From NCBI RefSeq assembly GCF_964340395.1, contig NC_135551.1, positions 13,748,503 through 13,812,502 on the forward strand: a stretch of 64,000 bases of DNA, in the 5' to 3' direction. Below, in pieces: positions 38,839-53,639 of the stretch. A model generated the notes under the pieces. The model was not told the DNA's origin. It made no database searches and was given only the letters and a program-made list of their open reading frames with translations. This stretch comes from Glandiceps talaboti (lineage: Eukaryota; Hemichordata; Enteropneusta; Spengelidae). The stretch's first letter is position 1; each line of letters begins with the position of its first letter. Position numbers and translations under genes: made by a program.

Positions 38839-39135
38839 CCACTGTCTATGGTCGCATACGCCAGTATCTTACAAACGGAGTTTGTCAGAACCTTGGTCAT
38901 GCACTTATATCATCGATACCCGACTACTGAATGGCCCTTCTGTATGGGCTGCCAGCTAAAAACATTGTCCCTCTTGAACATGCCCAAAATACAGCAGCTA
39001 GGATTGTGTCAGGTACAAAGAAAACAGATGACGTCACATCGGTTCTTTCAATAACACAGTTTAGTTAGAAATCACACTGGCGTCAAGTGCAGTTACATAA
39101 TATACCAGTAGGTAGGGCCTACATGTGCATGTAGT

Positions 39136-39161
39136 CTCAGGTCACTACATTGTGGTCTGAG
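39136..39161. mobile_element. Mini-hairpin (CTCAG type), outer copy
   Basis: Counterpart of 32488-32513, flanked by ATGTAGT on both sides. Confidence 0.6.
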
Positions 39162-39359
39162 ATGTAGTTTACACCACTATGACCTAAGAACTTGAACCAG
39201 GGCTGAGGAGAAGTGGTCTGAGGTTAAAGTTTTGCAGCTCTCGTTCAGCAATCTCAAAACATTTCAGCCTACTTCCCGTAATGAACACTTGCCAAGCATT
39301 TTTGTAGCTCCCATACTCAAAGACTACATATATGTTTATATACGACTCAAAATATAACA

Positions 39360-39720
39360 CTGAAATTTACTTTGAACACGTTCAGTTTCAGTAGACCTAT
39401 TAAAACCCAAAATCTCCACTGTATAATTTAATATCGGTAATAGTTTACAGTCAAAAACTTTTAAATTTAGTTTTGACTAGGAGGTCCCCAAGTTTTGCAA
39501 GTTGACTCATGACCGCAATCATTGCTTTACTTGCTTGAGCTGCAAGCGCTAAATACCATAGACCACTGCTTCACATAATCACGCCTAGATATTCATAAAA
39601 AGCGAACAACGTCGAGTTTATGACCACCAATAACCACTTTTCAATTTTCTTAAGAATTTCATCTCTTAGTAAATACAATAATTTTAGTTTTGACATACAT
39701 GTAATTTACTTTCAAAAGAC
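39360..39720 (-). pseudogene. LINE relic 2, outer copy
   Basis: Reverse complement of 31953-32330, with the same YLGV, LWYLALAAQ and ERVQSKF pieces and a few substitutions. No catalytic core. Confidence 0.65.
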
Positions 39721-40684
39721 AATGTTAGAAACCCCTACCCCATTGATTCCTGTGGGAACATGCCTTTCGTGAAGAAAAAATGGTTACATAACATGTCTAC
39801 AAGAATTGTTGGAGAATGTCTATGTAGAATGCCACACTGATCCCATATCCACACCTTGAGTTTTATTTTTATTGTTCTTCAATGATCTCCTTCAAAGTAA
39901 TAGTCTGGATGCCAACATGGTTTCTAACTAAACCACGTCTAGCCAAAAGCCCCTCAAATAGCACAAAAAGTTGTTCACCCAATCAGTGAAACCTAAATGT
40001 TTTGGTGATGTAAACAGTATATAAGTAGCATCATGGGCTGACAAATATACCACATTTGAACATTACTGTCCCAATAAACACTAACTTTATGAGGGACTGT
40101 GTTATTGGTTAGAGTTTTGTGATTTATTAACAAAGACATGATGTTAATGACTGTGTGGGTGGCTGTAAATGAATTTTAAATTGCATCTCATGCATTTCAA
40201 GACTTCTAGAGTAACGACTCTGACTATACTTTGAGTGGAGGTATAAATGGTAATGATACAGTATAGGAACTAGACTATCAAAGTAATTACCTTGTCCAAA
40301 AGACTACAGTCGGATATTAATCTCACCATTAATGCCTGAATTTATGTCTATCAAGGTGGATCTGATAAGATCATGGAAATCGAGAAACTTTCATCACTTT
40401 GGACTTGAGCATTGAATACATTTGTGAAGTACTCAGACCATGATTCATGTTTTTTTTTAGAGATTAATTCCACTAGATCGTCCACTAAATCGTCCACGAA
40501 AACAAATACATTCTATCATTCCACCATGTCACTCAACAACGCGCATCGAATTCTATCACTTGAATTTCCGTTATTTAGTCGTCTGAAGATCGTAACGGCC
40601 TCCGTACCATAACTTGTGTACTTTGTGTAAATACAGCTCTACTTCTCAGTATTGAGCACTTTTCCTTCAGTTTATGACTTACCT

Positions 40685-40824
<140 letters not shown>

Positions 40825-41213
40825 CCATTGCTCGGTTGACGGCAACGCGGTCAAAGATATCGGGTTCTTTGCACAATACACGTGTATATAGAAATGATGT
40901 CCCTTAAATTTCCCCTCTTTTCATTCTTGCTCTTTTCAACTACAATATAGATTTTGATAATTTCCATAGGTCTCACGAGATATACTCTTCAAGGAAAAAC
41001 AAGTTCGTGTCGGAGTTTGACACGAGAATAGTCTGTGCTTGGAGTAATTATACTGTCAGTATAATTTCTCAAAGGTATGTGTTATCGTGGAAGTTTAAAC
41101 ATTATTTATACTTTAATGGTGTTATAGATTTTGACCCAAGCTATGCATGCCACGGTCACAAGCTATATTGCGTCAGATCGATTTGCCAAACAAGTTTGCC
41201 AGAATTAACGCAT

Positions 41214-41263
41214 CCCATCAAACCATGGACCCTCCACAAAGGTGGAGTGTCTATGGTCAAACA
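41214..41263. mobile_element. Mini-hairpin insertion, outer copy
   Basis: Counterpart of 30399-30444: CATGGACCCTCC...GGAGTGTCTATG between ATCAAAC and GTCAAAC. Confidence 0.65.
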
Positions 41264-41456
41264 AATGACAGGTCGCAGAAACTATGGTCATGGAAGTATG
41301 AACGTCGTTTATACTTGTACGCCGTGACATACAATGAGCGCAGTGCCATGATTGACCGGATTATTCAGTGTCGACAATCCCAGTTAATATAATCCCAAAG
41401 GCAAACTTGTTTTATTTACCACCTTGCCAAGCAACACAGGGTGGTGGCGAGGCGAA

Positions 41457-42417
41457 GTTGTAATGTACTGTCGCTTTGATATTCACGATTTTGGAAAGGA
41501 AATAGATAACATCGGGTTAGATCTTGAGAGTAAATAAGAAGAAAAGAAGAGTTAATTTGAAATCAGTGATAAACGAGTTGTCTATTTTTAAGAAACTAAA
41601 TATAAGGAAAGCTATGGGTCCTGATAACATATGTGGTAGGTTACTGAATGTCTATGCATCGCAGTTAGCTAGTGTTTCCAGTAGATTGTTCAATTGGTCG
41701 TACAATGATCATACGATATCAACCATTTGGAAAACATCTACCATCTGTCCGGTCCCTAAAAACTTCCAAGGCATCGTCCTGTAGCACTGACTTCCATTGT
41801 GATGAAATGCTTCGAGCGTATTTTACTTTGTCAAAACCCACAAAAACATTCACACCTTGACCCATACCAATTTACATATTAAAGTAATAGAGGTACTGAT
41901 AATGCAACTCTCACATTACTTCACGATGCGTATACACATCTTGAAAAACCAAGTTCATTTGTAAGACTATTGGTTATTGATTTTTCATCAGTCGTTAACA
42001 GAAGTCAACCAAACATGATGGCTCATAAACTTAGTTATTTAAACGTTAACCCCAAACTCATCCTCTGGATAATGGATTTTCTTGTCAACCTTTCCCAGTT
42101 TGTTCGCTACCAAAAATTAAGTTCAGCCTTCCATTCAACATTTAGGGGTGCCTCACAGAGCACGATACTCTCACACAAACTATTTACACTTTACACAAAT
42201 GACTGCTCATCAGGTACCGATACAAATCCACTTATCAAATATTCTGATAACTCTGCATTAGTTGACCTGTCAAATTCTGACCGTACTTATTTCGATGAAG
42301 TTGATAGGTTTGTTACTTGGTGTAAAGAAAACTACTTGGACGAAAGGTCGACTTTAGGAAGAACCCTAAAGTAGTGCCCGACCTTTTTATTGACAATGTT
42401 AAAGTTGAACAGGTGAC

Positions 42418-42513
<96 letters not shown>

Positions 42514-42957
42514 AACAGTCTTGGATAATAAATCAAATGTTAAGGCCAACACAGATTTCATTAACAAGAAATGTCAATCTAGAGTTTACTGTCTACAACA
42601 ATTGAGAGGCCTAAAATTTTGTAAATGCCAAGGTATTACAGACATTCTATCGGAGTTTTGAGTCGGTTTAACATTTTCTTTTTTGTGCTGGTTTGGTAGT
42701 CTAGGGACTAGCTACAAGAGTGTCTTGAACAAAATTGTAAATGTGTTTAGTAAAGTATTGAGTGAAAAGTAGACTAATTTGAATGAAATGTTTACATCTC
42801 GTGTACAAAACAAAGCTGGGAAAATGGTAAATGACAAAGGCCACATTATGTCCCAACACTTTGAACTCCTGCCATCAGGGAGACGATTTCGTGTCCCTAA
42901 ATTCAGAACAGTCAGAACCAAATCAAGTTTTGTGCCCACTTCAACTAAATTTTAAAC
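41457..42957 (+). pseudogene. LINE reverse-transcriptase relic 1 (outer copy)
   Basis: Same relic as 28690-30190, here on the plus strand. Pieces in order: CRFDIHDFGKEID, IRKAMGPDNICGRLLN, WKTSTICPVPK, then after a frameshift an ALTSIVMKCFERIL-like stretch. These are followed by LLVIDFSSVVNRSQPN, NVNPKLILWIMDFLVN, RGASQSTILSHKLFTLYTND and IKYSDNSALVDLS (catalytic YADD degraded). After a further shift come [13 protein letters not shown], the (TA)n array, [16 protein letters not shown] and [18 protein letters not shown], and finally HFELLPSGRRFRVPKFRT. It is inactive in both copies. It was therefore already damaged, or drifted little, when the CACTA copies separated. Confidence 0.88.
42419..42511. 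repeat. (TA)n microsatellite inside LINE relic
   Basis: Counterpart of 29141-29240, slightly shorter. It keeps the LINE frame open on both sides (VEQVTK ... GTVLDNK). Confidence 0.97.
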
Positions 42958-42959
42958 CA

Positions 42960-43150
42960 AACTAAATAATTCTATTTCAAAGACTTCTGCTCTGCATTCC
43001 AGATTGGAAGAACCGCGTTTTTTTATTGTCTTTTTTAAGTTGATGACCATTTCTGGCAAGACTTCACTCACAATTTTCTCGATTTTACTGATTTTTCTTC
43101 TTTATTAAAAAGGTTTAGGGTCGGCACCGGATTTCTAGAATGGAAGCGTT
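42960..43150. repeat. Dispersed repeat family S fragment, outer copy
   Basis: Counterpart of 28490-28685. Confidence 0.55.
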
Positions 43151-43383
43151 TGGGGAGTTATGTGTGATTTATTTGTTGAGAAAGGTTCAAAGACAATAAA
43201 TATCGCCATAAGGTGGCACTTGCCGTTCCAGTGAGGAACGACTAGTGCCACCACGGTAGTACTCGACAATTCGATGGACCACGGCCAAGTCCGCCATTCA
43301 CAATTTTCAAATCACTTGAAATAAAGCAATCTGGCAAAACTCGCCCATGTGCATTTACAATCTTGTCGCAACTAATTCTAGTA

Positions 43384-43423
43384 GGTAAAACCATAGACCC
43401 TCCACCCTGTCTATGGTAAAACC
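43384..43423. mobile_element. Mini-hairpin insertion, outer copy (22 bp, exact 9-bp flanks)
   Basis: Counterpart of 28232-28271; flanks are GGTAAAACC on both sides. Confidence 0.75.
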
Positions 43424-45178
43424 TAGTCGCATTCATAACTTTCATCGAGGGTAAGGTAATTTTAGTCATCAACTTCTATAAAGTCCAAAATGAAACGATA
43501 AAACATGTACATTTTGGAAATTATCCCATGTATAATGCCAGATTATAAAGTGACAAAGAGTGGTTCATCTGAGTGGATAGCTTAACCTCTTGACGATTTA
43601 TAAACAATGGGAAATAGGCAGCTATCTTGATGTTCATTTTAACCTATTTTCCCGGAGAATATTTTCAGAAGTGGTATCCAAATTACCAAGATCACGTTTT
43701 TCATATTTACTGATATGCCGCTTTAGTTATGGCCGGTTTTGTGGGATGTTTTGCGTGCACAATGTAAACCACAGACAAGGCATGTAAACTTCTACTTGCC
43801 GCACAACCCGTCTATTTCAGGCTTGGCCTCTTACCACTCTTGGAGGAATTGTACTGACTCCTCCAAGACCACGTCTGACACAGTGGCCTGAAACCCATAG
43901 TCTATCGCGAGTATATTGTCTACCCTTCAAGAGACACACATTCTCTGCCAGTCACCCTTTTAAAAATACGCTTGTTAAACGTCTGCTCATGGAGTTAAAT
44001 TTGGTTCAACTCATGAGCAAAATATTTGTACGTGACTCCGGGCCCCTTTCAGACAATCCGAATTTTCACGCACGTCCCAATTCGTTTTTTTCCCGTGACA
44101 ACAATTTTTCTCCTGAGCCTCCCCCTACCCTAATCTAGTTCCTGACGACCGTATTCCAATTTTACACTACATCTTTACATATTACGTATAGTCAATGTCA
44201 TTACTCTCGTTGCCGATGTGTTGGCAATTATATACATGTATATATATAATATCCATAATCACAACATATTTCCTGCTCAAAGAAGAACTGTTTCAGCTTA
44301 TTCCATTTCGATATAAACAGACAGAGAGTCCAGGGATAAAATACCCATGTACTACTCCTTATATTACTGGCTAGGTAATGTCAACCGTAAAATAATCCAA
44401 GCACCAGCGTCCCTAAAATCCGTGAAACAGTGTCGATATTACAGTATTTTGCTGACACTTATTACTTTCTGTAACTGGTCTATATTTGTGATATCATGGT
44501 AAATATGCTTGGAATTTATGGCCTAACAAACCAGACATTACGTAGATTTGAATATTGAAGAAAATCAAAAACAAAAACAAGGCCATGGCCATGGCCGGTC
44601 AGGTACTGATATTAGTACTTTAGACATCAGTGGGGGTCACACTTGGTCATTGAAACTATATTGACCGACCAAAATTCTAAACATCACGGATAAATAATTT
44701 CATATCGAAATGTATGTACGGAGATTCAGGTTTTTAGACCACGTGGCTTTGACATGACATCATCAGCTAAATTTGCAATACGAAAGTAACGTAAAACATG
44801 GATGTATCTAGTAGGGAGCAAAGTCCGCATGTCTGTATGGATGTTTGAAGATTTACTATCGGTATATGGGAGGCATAGAGGGAAACATTTGAATAGCGTT
44901 ATTTAACGTTACATAATTCATAACTGACTACTAAACTACCGTCAAGAGGATTGTTTTTGCTTCCATTTATCTGTATTAATTTTTTTTAAAGGCAGTGATG
45001 GTGACTGCCAATGCCGGTAGTGAAAATATGGCCCGCACATTCTGAAGATTTTTGTATCATACAAGTTCAATGTTGTAGCTGAGAATGTGATTTATATTTA
45101 TAACTCAGTAGAATGGGTACCGGTACTGATGCGAGGGATGTGAACCAACCTTTGTGTTGCGTGCTTTTTAATATCACC

Positions 45179-45213
45179 GTGTGTGTGTGTGTGTTGTTTG
45201 TTTGTTTGTTTGT
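45179..45213. repeat. (GT)n / (GTTT)n microsatellite
   Basis: Shortened counterpart of 26426-26486. Confidence 0.9.
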
Positions 45214-45849
45214 AATGTAGATTCGTCGTTGATATACTGCTACTAGATCAGACCGTGGGTTATACTTCCATGATCAGAACATGACCAGACACAACTCTCC
45301 ACGGGACCATTTTGGTTTTACAACTTTGATTACTTTGTTTTGAATAGCTTTTGTCAAGTTCTTGACTTTCCTGATATGACAATAAAGCAAGGGCGGTGAA
45401 ATATTATTATAGTAGTCCTTCAAAAAACAAGACAATTTTGAAACTTTTAGTGGAAAATGTTAGTGAAGACACAGTTTACCCGCATAAATTAACTAACAAA
45501 AGACAAAAGAAATGTACACATGGTTCATTTTCTAGGTGTCGACCTCATGAATATGCACCAAGATTTAGAACCGAGTCAGCTTTAAATGCGTTCACACCTC
45601 CAAATCTGGTCTGGACAATATTGTCTGGGCTTAGTCACCCTTTTATGCGGACTACAGAGCGGCCCTGGTGCGGACTATTTCTGCCACCTATTAATGCCTG
45701 AAAGTCAAGTGGCATATGCTGAGGTTGTGTACAACCAGCAACCCATAACATTTTAGCAATCTACAGTTCTACCTCAGTATGGCTATTAGCCATGCTAGGT
45801 AGTTACTATAATGATTAATATAATGGTTGTCTTGGTAAAAGTTGTCGAC

Positions 45850-45901
45850 CCCCCCCCCCAAAAAAAAAAGAAAAAAAAAAAAGAAAAAAAGAAAAAAAAA
45901 G
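45850..45901. repeat. Poly-C / interrupted poly-A tract
   Basis: Counterpart of the poly-T/poly-G tract at 25750-25793, here with single G interruptions. Confidence 0.9.
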
Positions 45902-46239
45902 ATCAACAAAACATTCTATGATATTGAAAGCGCTCCTGGCATGTAATTCCATAGAACAGTTTCCTGTAGGGAATGGCAGCGATTTCATTCAAACTCAAAG
46001 ACAGAGATGTTGCTAACCAACGTGAACAGCCATAAAAAATTGTATGTGAATGAGTATGACTCTGAGATCCCGCTAACGGTTTCATTGTTGTCGGTCTAAC
46101 CAGAGACACTGGAGAACTTCACTGTCTATGATCTAATCGTATTGCTCAGTGTGAAAACCGTGCAAAGCGTTACTATTTTGGCGTTGTATTTTCGCACATT
46201 TTTGGTTCACAAGGGTCCAATAATTTAAGCTTGAGTTAG

Positions 46240-46590
46240 GAAATAGGCCTATTAAAAAATTGTGTTGTTCCGATTAGGCAAAATAAATAAATAGGTGGGG
46301 TAGGTAGATTTATTTTTATTCATGTGCGAGTGTCTAATTCTGGTTTTCCATTTTTTCCAAATGATCTCTGTGTTATTGGGTTCTTTCCATTAGATGTACA
46401 ACCATTACAGATTGGAGGAACAGTTTTATATTGTCTTTTTAAGTTGATGTCAGTTTCTGCATCCACTATGTCTCGTGAGACTTCACAATTGTTGCGATTT
46501 TGTTAGCTTTTCAAGAACACGTAAAAAAAAAGTTAAGGGTCGGCAGTGAAAAACTAGGTGGGTCGGGTAACAGAAACCAAACAGTTATTT
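46240..46590. repeat. Dispersed repeat family S, outer copy
   Basis: Reverse complement of 25060-25400. Confidence 0.65.
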
Positions 46591-47185
46591 TTTAGGCCTA
46601 AGGCATAACGTAGCATATAAATCTACCCAACCTGCGCGAGCAAGATCTGCATCGGTCAATGTAATATTTACATGGTCTATTACAATTTGGTAAAGTGTAC
46701 CATTGTATATGCTTGTGCGAGACGTAAAAAACATCATGCCGTCTAATTGTACGAAACGATTTAGTCACTATGGTTTTGAAGTCAGTGAGATAATGTTTGT
46801 GAAGTACCCGGTATCGTGATGTTATCGCTTGTATAGAAAAACCATCACTGAGGCAAAATCTCACTTTTATCATCATTCATTTTTTAAAGTCTTCAATCAT
46901 GCCAATTAAAAATATGGATACTGCAGTCATTTATGTGACTTTTTTTCCAAAAATGTTTATCGTGCATCTCGATTATATTTTTTTTCGTCTTCGTAACATC
47001 TTTTTTTTTATTGTGCCAAAAGTAGTAGCTACCACATATAGAACAGTGGAAAAATACCGAATGAGACTCAGAAATGTAAAATCATTTACTTCAATGTCCA
47101 AATCAAATGCGGACATCAGAAAATGATGCATGCACGTTGTGATGGACTCGTGATTAGCTCTAGTCCAGATGCCAATTGGTATCTA

Positions 47186-47236
47186 ACTAAACCATAGACA
47201 ATAGAGAGGGTCCTCTCTATTTTCTATGACTAAACC
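47186..47236. mobile_element. Mini-hairpin insertion, outer copy (35 bp)
   Basis: Counterpart of 24417-24467; ACTAAACC flanks both sides of the hairpin at 47194-47228. Confidence 0.8.
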
Positions 47237-49722
47237 AAGTTTAGTGAGTGGAGGTGTAAATGGTAACGATACTGTTTAGGAACACGGTGATAGGAACTAG
47301 ACGAGATTAGCACTGACAACACACGCTCCGCGAACTCCAGCAAAGAGGCCTGGTGGGGTATATAGAGACTTGTCAGAGTTGTCGGAGCTACTGTTCATGT
47401 ACATATAAGTTCCACGTATTCTCAATTTATTTCGTGCTGGATAGAAAAGTCAGTATAGTCCTTGTGTTCTCCAGTGTATAGCCGATGGATTGGATAGTGA
47501 GAGTCATGATATGTGTGATACATTGTAGTTTATACACCAGAACTGAATTTTAGACTGATCCCGTCGGCATCTTCAGAGAAAGCATCAAGCGGGTACCACA
47601 ATAAACTGAAAACGTAACGACTATAAGCATAACTATAAGTTTTAATTTACATGGAACTACGGTCATATTTGATAAGCTTATCCCCCACTTCCACATATGG
47701 TCTCATACCCCTTGGTCAGCGAAAAGCCAATCATGTTCATGTCCGGACATACGAGTTATAAATGGGGCGGTCATATGGGTTAAGTTAGGGTGGAATATAA
47801 TATATGGAAAAAGTCTGATTGATACTGGCTGTGATGGGTAGTAGAGCATTTTTTAATTGTCAAAAACAGGGTTGGGGGCCGAATGATATGATTCAAAACG
47901 TCATGACTTTCTGGTATATCTTTGTTGTCATGGTGTGTTTCCAGTTGAGGATGGCTGTCTTTGACTGGCTACAACAGTAAGTGACTGATTTTGAAAGCAA
48001 AGAAAGTGGAAGAACATTGGTGTTAGTTAAAAAACTATTGTTATTAAAGATATACAAGTAAACGCAGCAAAACAATTGAGAGTCGGTACGGAAAGGAACA
48101 GATGACCACAGGAAGGTGTTCAGCTGTTCTTCATTGTTCTTTGCAATTTGACGACCGGGCGATCACATACTAGTAGTTGTCAGTGTTTTCGCTAAAGCAA
48201 AATACACGGAGATGGTTCAAAATCACTTGACTATCATTTCACTCTTATTTAAATCTACAAATATCTCATTAATATTTTCTCCCAGCTTACTTCAAACTAT
48301 ATGACATTTTCCATGAAAAAAAGGTGCGTACCTGGAGCAAAGAAGTGTTTCAGATATCAGAGTGTTCACGTTTGCGTGACCAAGACATAGACATAGACTG
48401 GCAAGCGACGCCATGAATTGTGATCGAATCCCAGGGTCGGATCGGTTGTAGATCAGTGTTCATGATAATTCATTTGCGTGTTCAATTACTAAGTCATCGA
48501 TGTAGGGTTATAAATTCAGTGACTACACCATCAACAAAGTTACTTCTTACTATAAATCATGTTGAAAAAGACCCTAGGAAAATGTCTAAGCAACAATGAC
48601 GGGTGTTACTTTTTTGCAGTGTTTATCCAAATAGTAATCGTCGAATAACGTGACCCTGGCTGAAAACTGCGACAGTGAGTGTACCATAAATTCCCAAAAC
48701 AGACTGACCAGAACAGACATATTGACACACAAAAAGTGTGCAAGTTTACATCTTGTGACAGGTTTGGTTGGGGTCACCTCCATCGGCTAATGGTCGAAAT
48801 CGTCATTGTAAAATATTTTTAATTACCCTCAACTACAAATCAGCGTATCGTTGACGATCATTTCAATCGTAAGTGTTTAGAACTGATTCAGAAGTAAAAC
48901 GTAGAATTATTAATGACAATGGTATGCAAAGTTTTGTTGTTTAACAATCATCAGCGATTTGGCATGTTTGCACAAACCACAGATACTTGTTAGTGCATAC
49001 ACTTTTGATACTTCTATTCTATAAGGTAAAGGCTAAATTTAAAAAGACATGATCCCAGTATTAACTTTTTTGTTGCGGCTATATTTCCTAAGTGAGGTGT
49101 GCCAAAGAAAGTTTTCCCATGATACTTTGCGCCAGTGCGACTTTTTGACATTGTACGTTCGATGTTCCCAATGAGTAAATGGAATTTTATCGAGAAGTCT
49201 ATTCATATTTGTTTATGACAGCAAGATATTTTCAATTTTCTGTTTTTGGTCATTTTTGGGGTCAAAAACTGTCATTTGTTTTGTAAATAAAAGAATTCAA
49301 AGTAAAAATGAATGACAGCCGCAAAACTAATCGATTGAATGGGCTGACATTTGGTGTGCAGGTATGTTAGAGTATCTGGATGAAGAATTCTTCAAGAAAA
49401 TTTGAAGATGACATTGATATGCAAATACGTCTAAAACGTGCTGTGTAGTATCATATTATAGCCATGTTATTTTACAATACTCGTGAGAAAGTAGAATTTA
49501 TTGGTGAAGTAAAGTTGCTCATACACCTAAGAAAATTTGACTACACTTGAATACATAATGAGCAAATGAAATGATCACAACAATCACATATCTTTGTAAT
49601 GTTATGACTATACAAGATCTAATACAGGGACGAATGGGGTACTTATCAAATAATGCCCTCCGGAACTCAGAAATAAATGTAGATGCGCTGTACCATGCAG
49701 TTACGATCAGCGGTTTTGAACT

Positions 49723-49771
49723 ATGGAGGTAGGAAGGAAGGAGGTAGGAAGGATTATAGTCCTACCACCAT
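49723..49771. mobile_element. Mini-hairpin (ATGGAGGTAGG type), outer copy
   Basis: Counterpart of 20650-20698. Confidence 0.55.
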
Positions 49772-51276
49772 TTCTGAACAAAATCGTTGTCCTTGAATTG
49801 GAATGGTATGCTTTTAATACAAAAGTTGCACAAACATATGTTCTTGCTTTCAAAAGTTTTAGAATTAACACCATGATTTCACCGTCGCCCATACTGAGGT
49901 TTTCCTGCATCTATTGCTATGGATTTTGTTGGTGGGACTTTGCTGTACTGTATGAACACTTGTTCAGACTCAGGCCACTAAAACACAATTGCAAAAAAAA
50001 ACCGTAAAGACACGAAGTATCGTTTTGCACAACGTTCGGCTTGAAGCAGGTTTGAAGGGTAACCATGCACGACAGAGAAGATGGGTTTAGAGCCCCATTT
50101 ACACCTAAAACAAAAAGCGATTCTAGTCTGTTCCTATTATAGTGGTCTGAGGTTCAGATCAAAGTGCCGCATTCATCCACAACATAAAAAATCATAGACC
50201 CTACACGACTGGCGTTTGTAAAAGTCAGTTTTAAACCATAATTACTACACCTCTTTATCTTCTCGGCAAGAACATGCAGTGCTGCAATCCAACGTGAGGA
50301 CCTCTCACCAACTTTCAGATCACTTCACATTGGGAACGTTGGTGAGAGTTCTACTAATATAATTCAGACTGAGGCAAAAAATATAGCCTTTCTGAGTTGA
50401 AATCCGAGGTTTAAATCCTGATATCTGAAAATTCCCAATCAACCCAGATTACATTGAATAAAAAATAAGTCTAACAAACAATTTATGATTTTTCAGTCCC
50501 GAAACTTGCTATTATCCATACACTGTATACAAAGCTAAATACACGGTGATTGGTGTATCGCACTCCTTGACTGAGTGGGTCGGAAAAAAAATAGGTAGAC
50601 TCACTTGTCATAAATCGATTTATAAATCCACAAAGGCACTGTGACAACTAAAGCAGTCCCTTTACAGACCATTTTTCTTTAGAAATAAATAGGCTAAAAC
50701 AATACTGAATGACAGGCAGTCCAAGGTATGCGAAACCATAAGCGAGCGCGTACTCACGATGCTAGATTAACACACTATTTTACCTGCGCATTGAAGACGC
50801 ACAGTAAAAAGACCAGTTTTCAACATTAATGCAGGAAATACAAAGCTAACAATTCAAAATTGTATAAAATGTAAGAAAACAAAAAACAGGCGACAGTCAG
50901 AGCATGCATGAACTTCGATTTACAATACCATTATTAAGTTCTTGCATTTTGGGGCTAATGAAGTCATAGAGACTAGAGTGGGCGAGTTTCATCACAGTTA
51001 GTATAATCAATGGCACCGTGATAATTCTGACTTTCACTTGAAACTGGACCAGAACAGTCTAGGTCGGACGAGTCGTCATCATCAATTCAAAGGCGACGTA
51101 ACCAAATATACACCGTGAATTCATCTTAGATCGCACCGAGTTGAACAATCATGTCTGTCATTGTAGAATGTAGACCTTTACGCTGTTTGACCGACTATTG
51201 AAGTATAACCCACATAGGTGATATTTCATTGACCTACATGGAAATGCTTGTAAATACTTTTTGCAAGTAGTAGTAG

Positions 51277-51308
51277 CTCAGACCACTCTAGTATTTTAGT
51301 GGTCTGAG
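51277..51308. mobile_element. Mini-hairpin (CTCAG type), outer copy
   Basis: Counterpart of 19063-19094. Confidence 0.5.
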
Positions 51309-51572
51309 GTAGTAGTAAGAGTTTTTGCTAACGTTTACATGCTAGCGTAGTTGTACATGTACGTATACATGTCAGTTCGTATGTACATGTACATTAAATG
51401 TAGCTCTCATCATATCATACACTGTACATGTGTGTAACCCTTTTCTTTTGCACCCTCCCCCTCCGCCTTCATGTGGTCAAACACAGACAACTAACTAACT
51501 AAATAGTGTTACTGTTAGTTTTCTGTGGGTCAAACAATTAGTGTACACGCCTTGAATCACATGCAGGCGAGA

Positions 51573-51831
51573 TAGATTTGAATATTCATTTGTTTACTGC
51601 CCGGTTATGGGGGTGAACTCATGAATATATTCTGAACTAAATGCAAATGTATTCAAATCACTTCCGACTCGCAATCTGAACTATTTTTCAGATCGAGTAT
51701 AATCCGATTAGACAGGCGCTAATGGGAAAGTACAGAAACGTCCACCTCATCAGCATAAAAGTACAGAATTGAACTCAATCTGAACTATAGTACGGAAAGT
51801 GTCGTAAACTGTACTATTTTTTCTACTAGTG
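51573..51831 (-). repeat. Outer CACTA element, right terminal inverted repeat (259 bp)
   Basis: Reverse complement of 16770-17028, ends CTACTAGTG and is followed by TCG. Carries the outer-pair diagnostic bases (GTCGTAAACTG, CGGAAAGTG). Confidence 0.95.
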
Positions 51832-52339
51832 TCGTAAAGGAAAGCCGTGTGCCCTGGAGACCACACACTTGTCTCAGTTTCTGACTATAATGAATTAGAA
51901 GGACGGTTATTTGTCGTGCTACATGGCCTTATTTATAACCCTGTGATATTAATAATCTTCTTAACAAAGCAAACAATCGCGCCTAAATGAAATTATACCG
52001 TGGAGATGATCTTAAATCTCACTTTAATCTATATATCATTAACACCCTGTCTTCTTTCTGACAAGCTATAATTAATGACGCTATTGATGAAGCTAGAAAA
52101 TGTTATCTCTTTCCTACAATTCTAGAATCGTGTTATTTGTTATGTTTCTTTTATATGTGTGGAAGGTATTTGGAGCAAAAACCTGTAAGAAGCATCGAGT
52201 AATGCTATAATTTTACTCATCTACATAACTACGTAGACCAATGTGAAATGTCATGGTCGATCACCAACATAATTACAATTGTCTGGTTACTGTTCCAGAT
52301 ATAGGTTTATAAACTCGACACATGTTAAGCTTACCATTC
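51832..52339. other. Unassigned flank, begins with TCG target duplication
   Basis: 51832-51834 is the right TCG. The remainder is AT-rich with no recognised gene. Confidence 0.5.
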
Positions 52340-52820
<481 letters not shown>

Positions 52821-53639
52821 TAATTAAGTACTTCCAGTTTTAAAACCCGTCGGAAAAGATCTCAGAATTGTGTTAATAACATGATTGTTTTCCCCATGTG
52901 GTAATAGTAGCATCACATGACTCCGGGTATGAATTCCACGGGGGCAATTCTAACAATTCAAAAAAGAATATTGTGAATGTTATTACAGTGTTCAGTAGTG
53001 TTTATCAGTTGTTCGACCATATGTCATAATTATCATGTGTGCACGTGATCGATGTAACTGCGAGTCATAACTAAGTCACGTTTTCATCTGATCTGTAATG
53101 TGATACTTCCCTGACGTTAAGCCGACAACTATATATCCACGATGGGGTATTTAAAAGATAGAATTTCTTGCCATTTGCCAACGCAAAATCGATATGTGTA
53201 GGTTGATGTACACTTTCATTGTGAATTCATCATGAATTCAGTTACCAAAATGTAGCCATCACGAGATATCACGCTGTTGAGTTTCCATTAACCGTACTCG
53301 CATGGATATATTCAATGCATGCACGATAAACGAAAACAAGCAATTACGAAAACATCTGTATTGAAGATTTAGGAAGAAATCGGATACGACCTCAGCGAAC
53401 TCTGTTCATTGAAACAGGCAATTACTGAAACATAGTTGTTATTTGTAATAGGGGAAATTAGAAGAATGTGTATACTACTGTAGCAGGAAATCCATCGCTA
53501 TGGGCAAGTCTTGTTTACTGAAGATTAGATTTTAAAATCAGCAAAGTCTAATTGTTTGAAACATCTAGATAATCATGCTGTAAATATTCCTAAGGCCAAA
53601 TATATGTTTCCGATACGATAAAACATTGTCTGTTTTCTT
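52821..53639. other. Unassigned AT-rich sequence
   Basis: No gene or repeat recognised. Confidence 0.4.
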
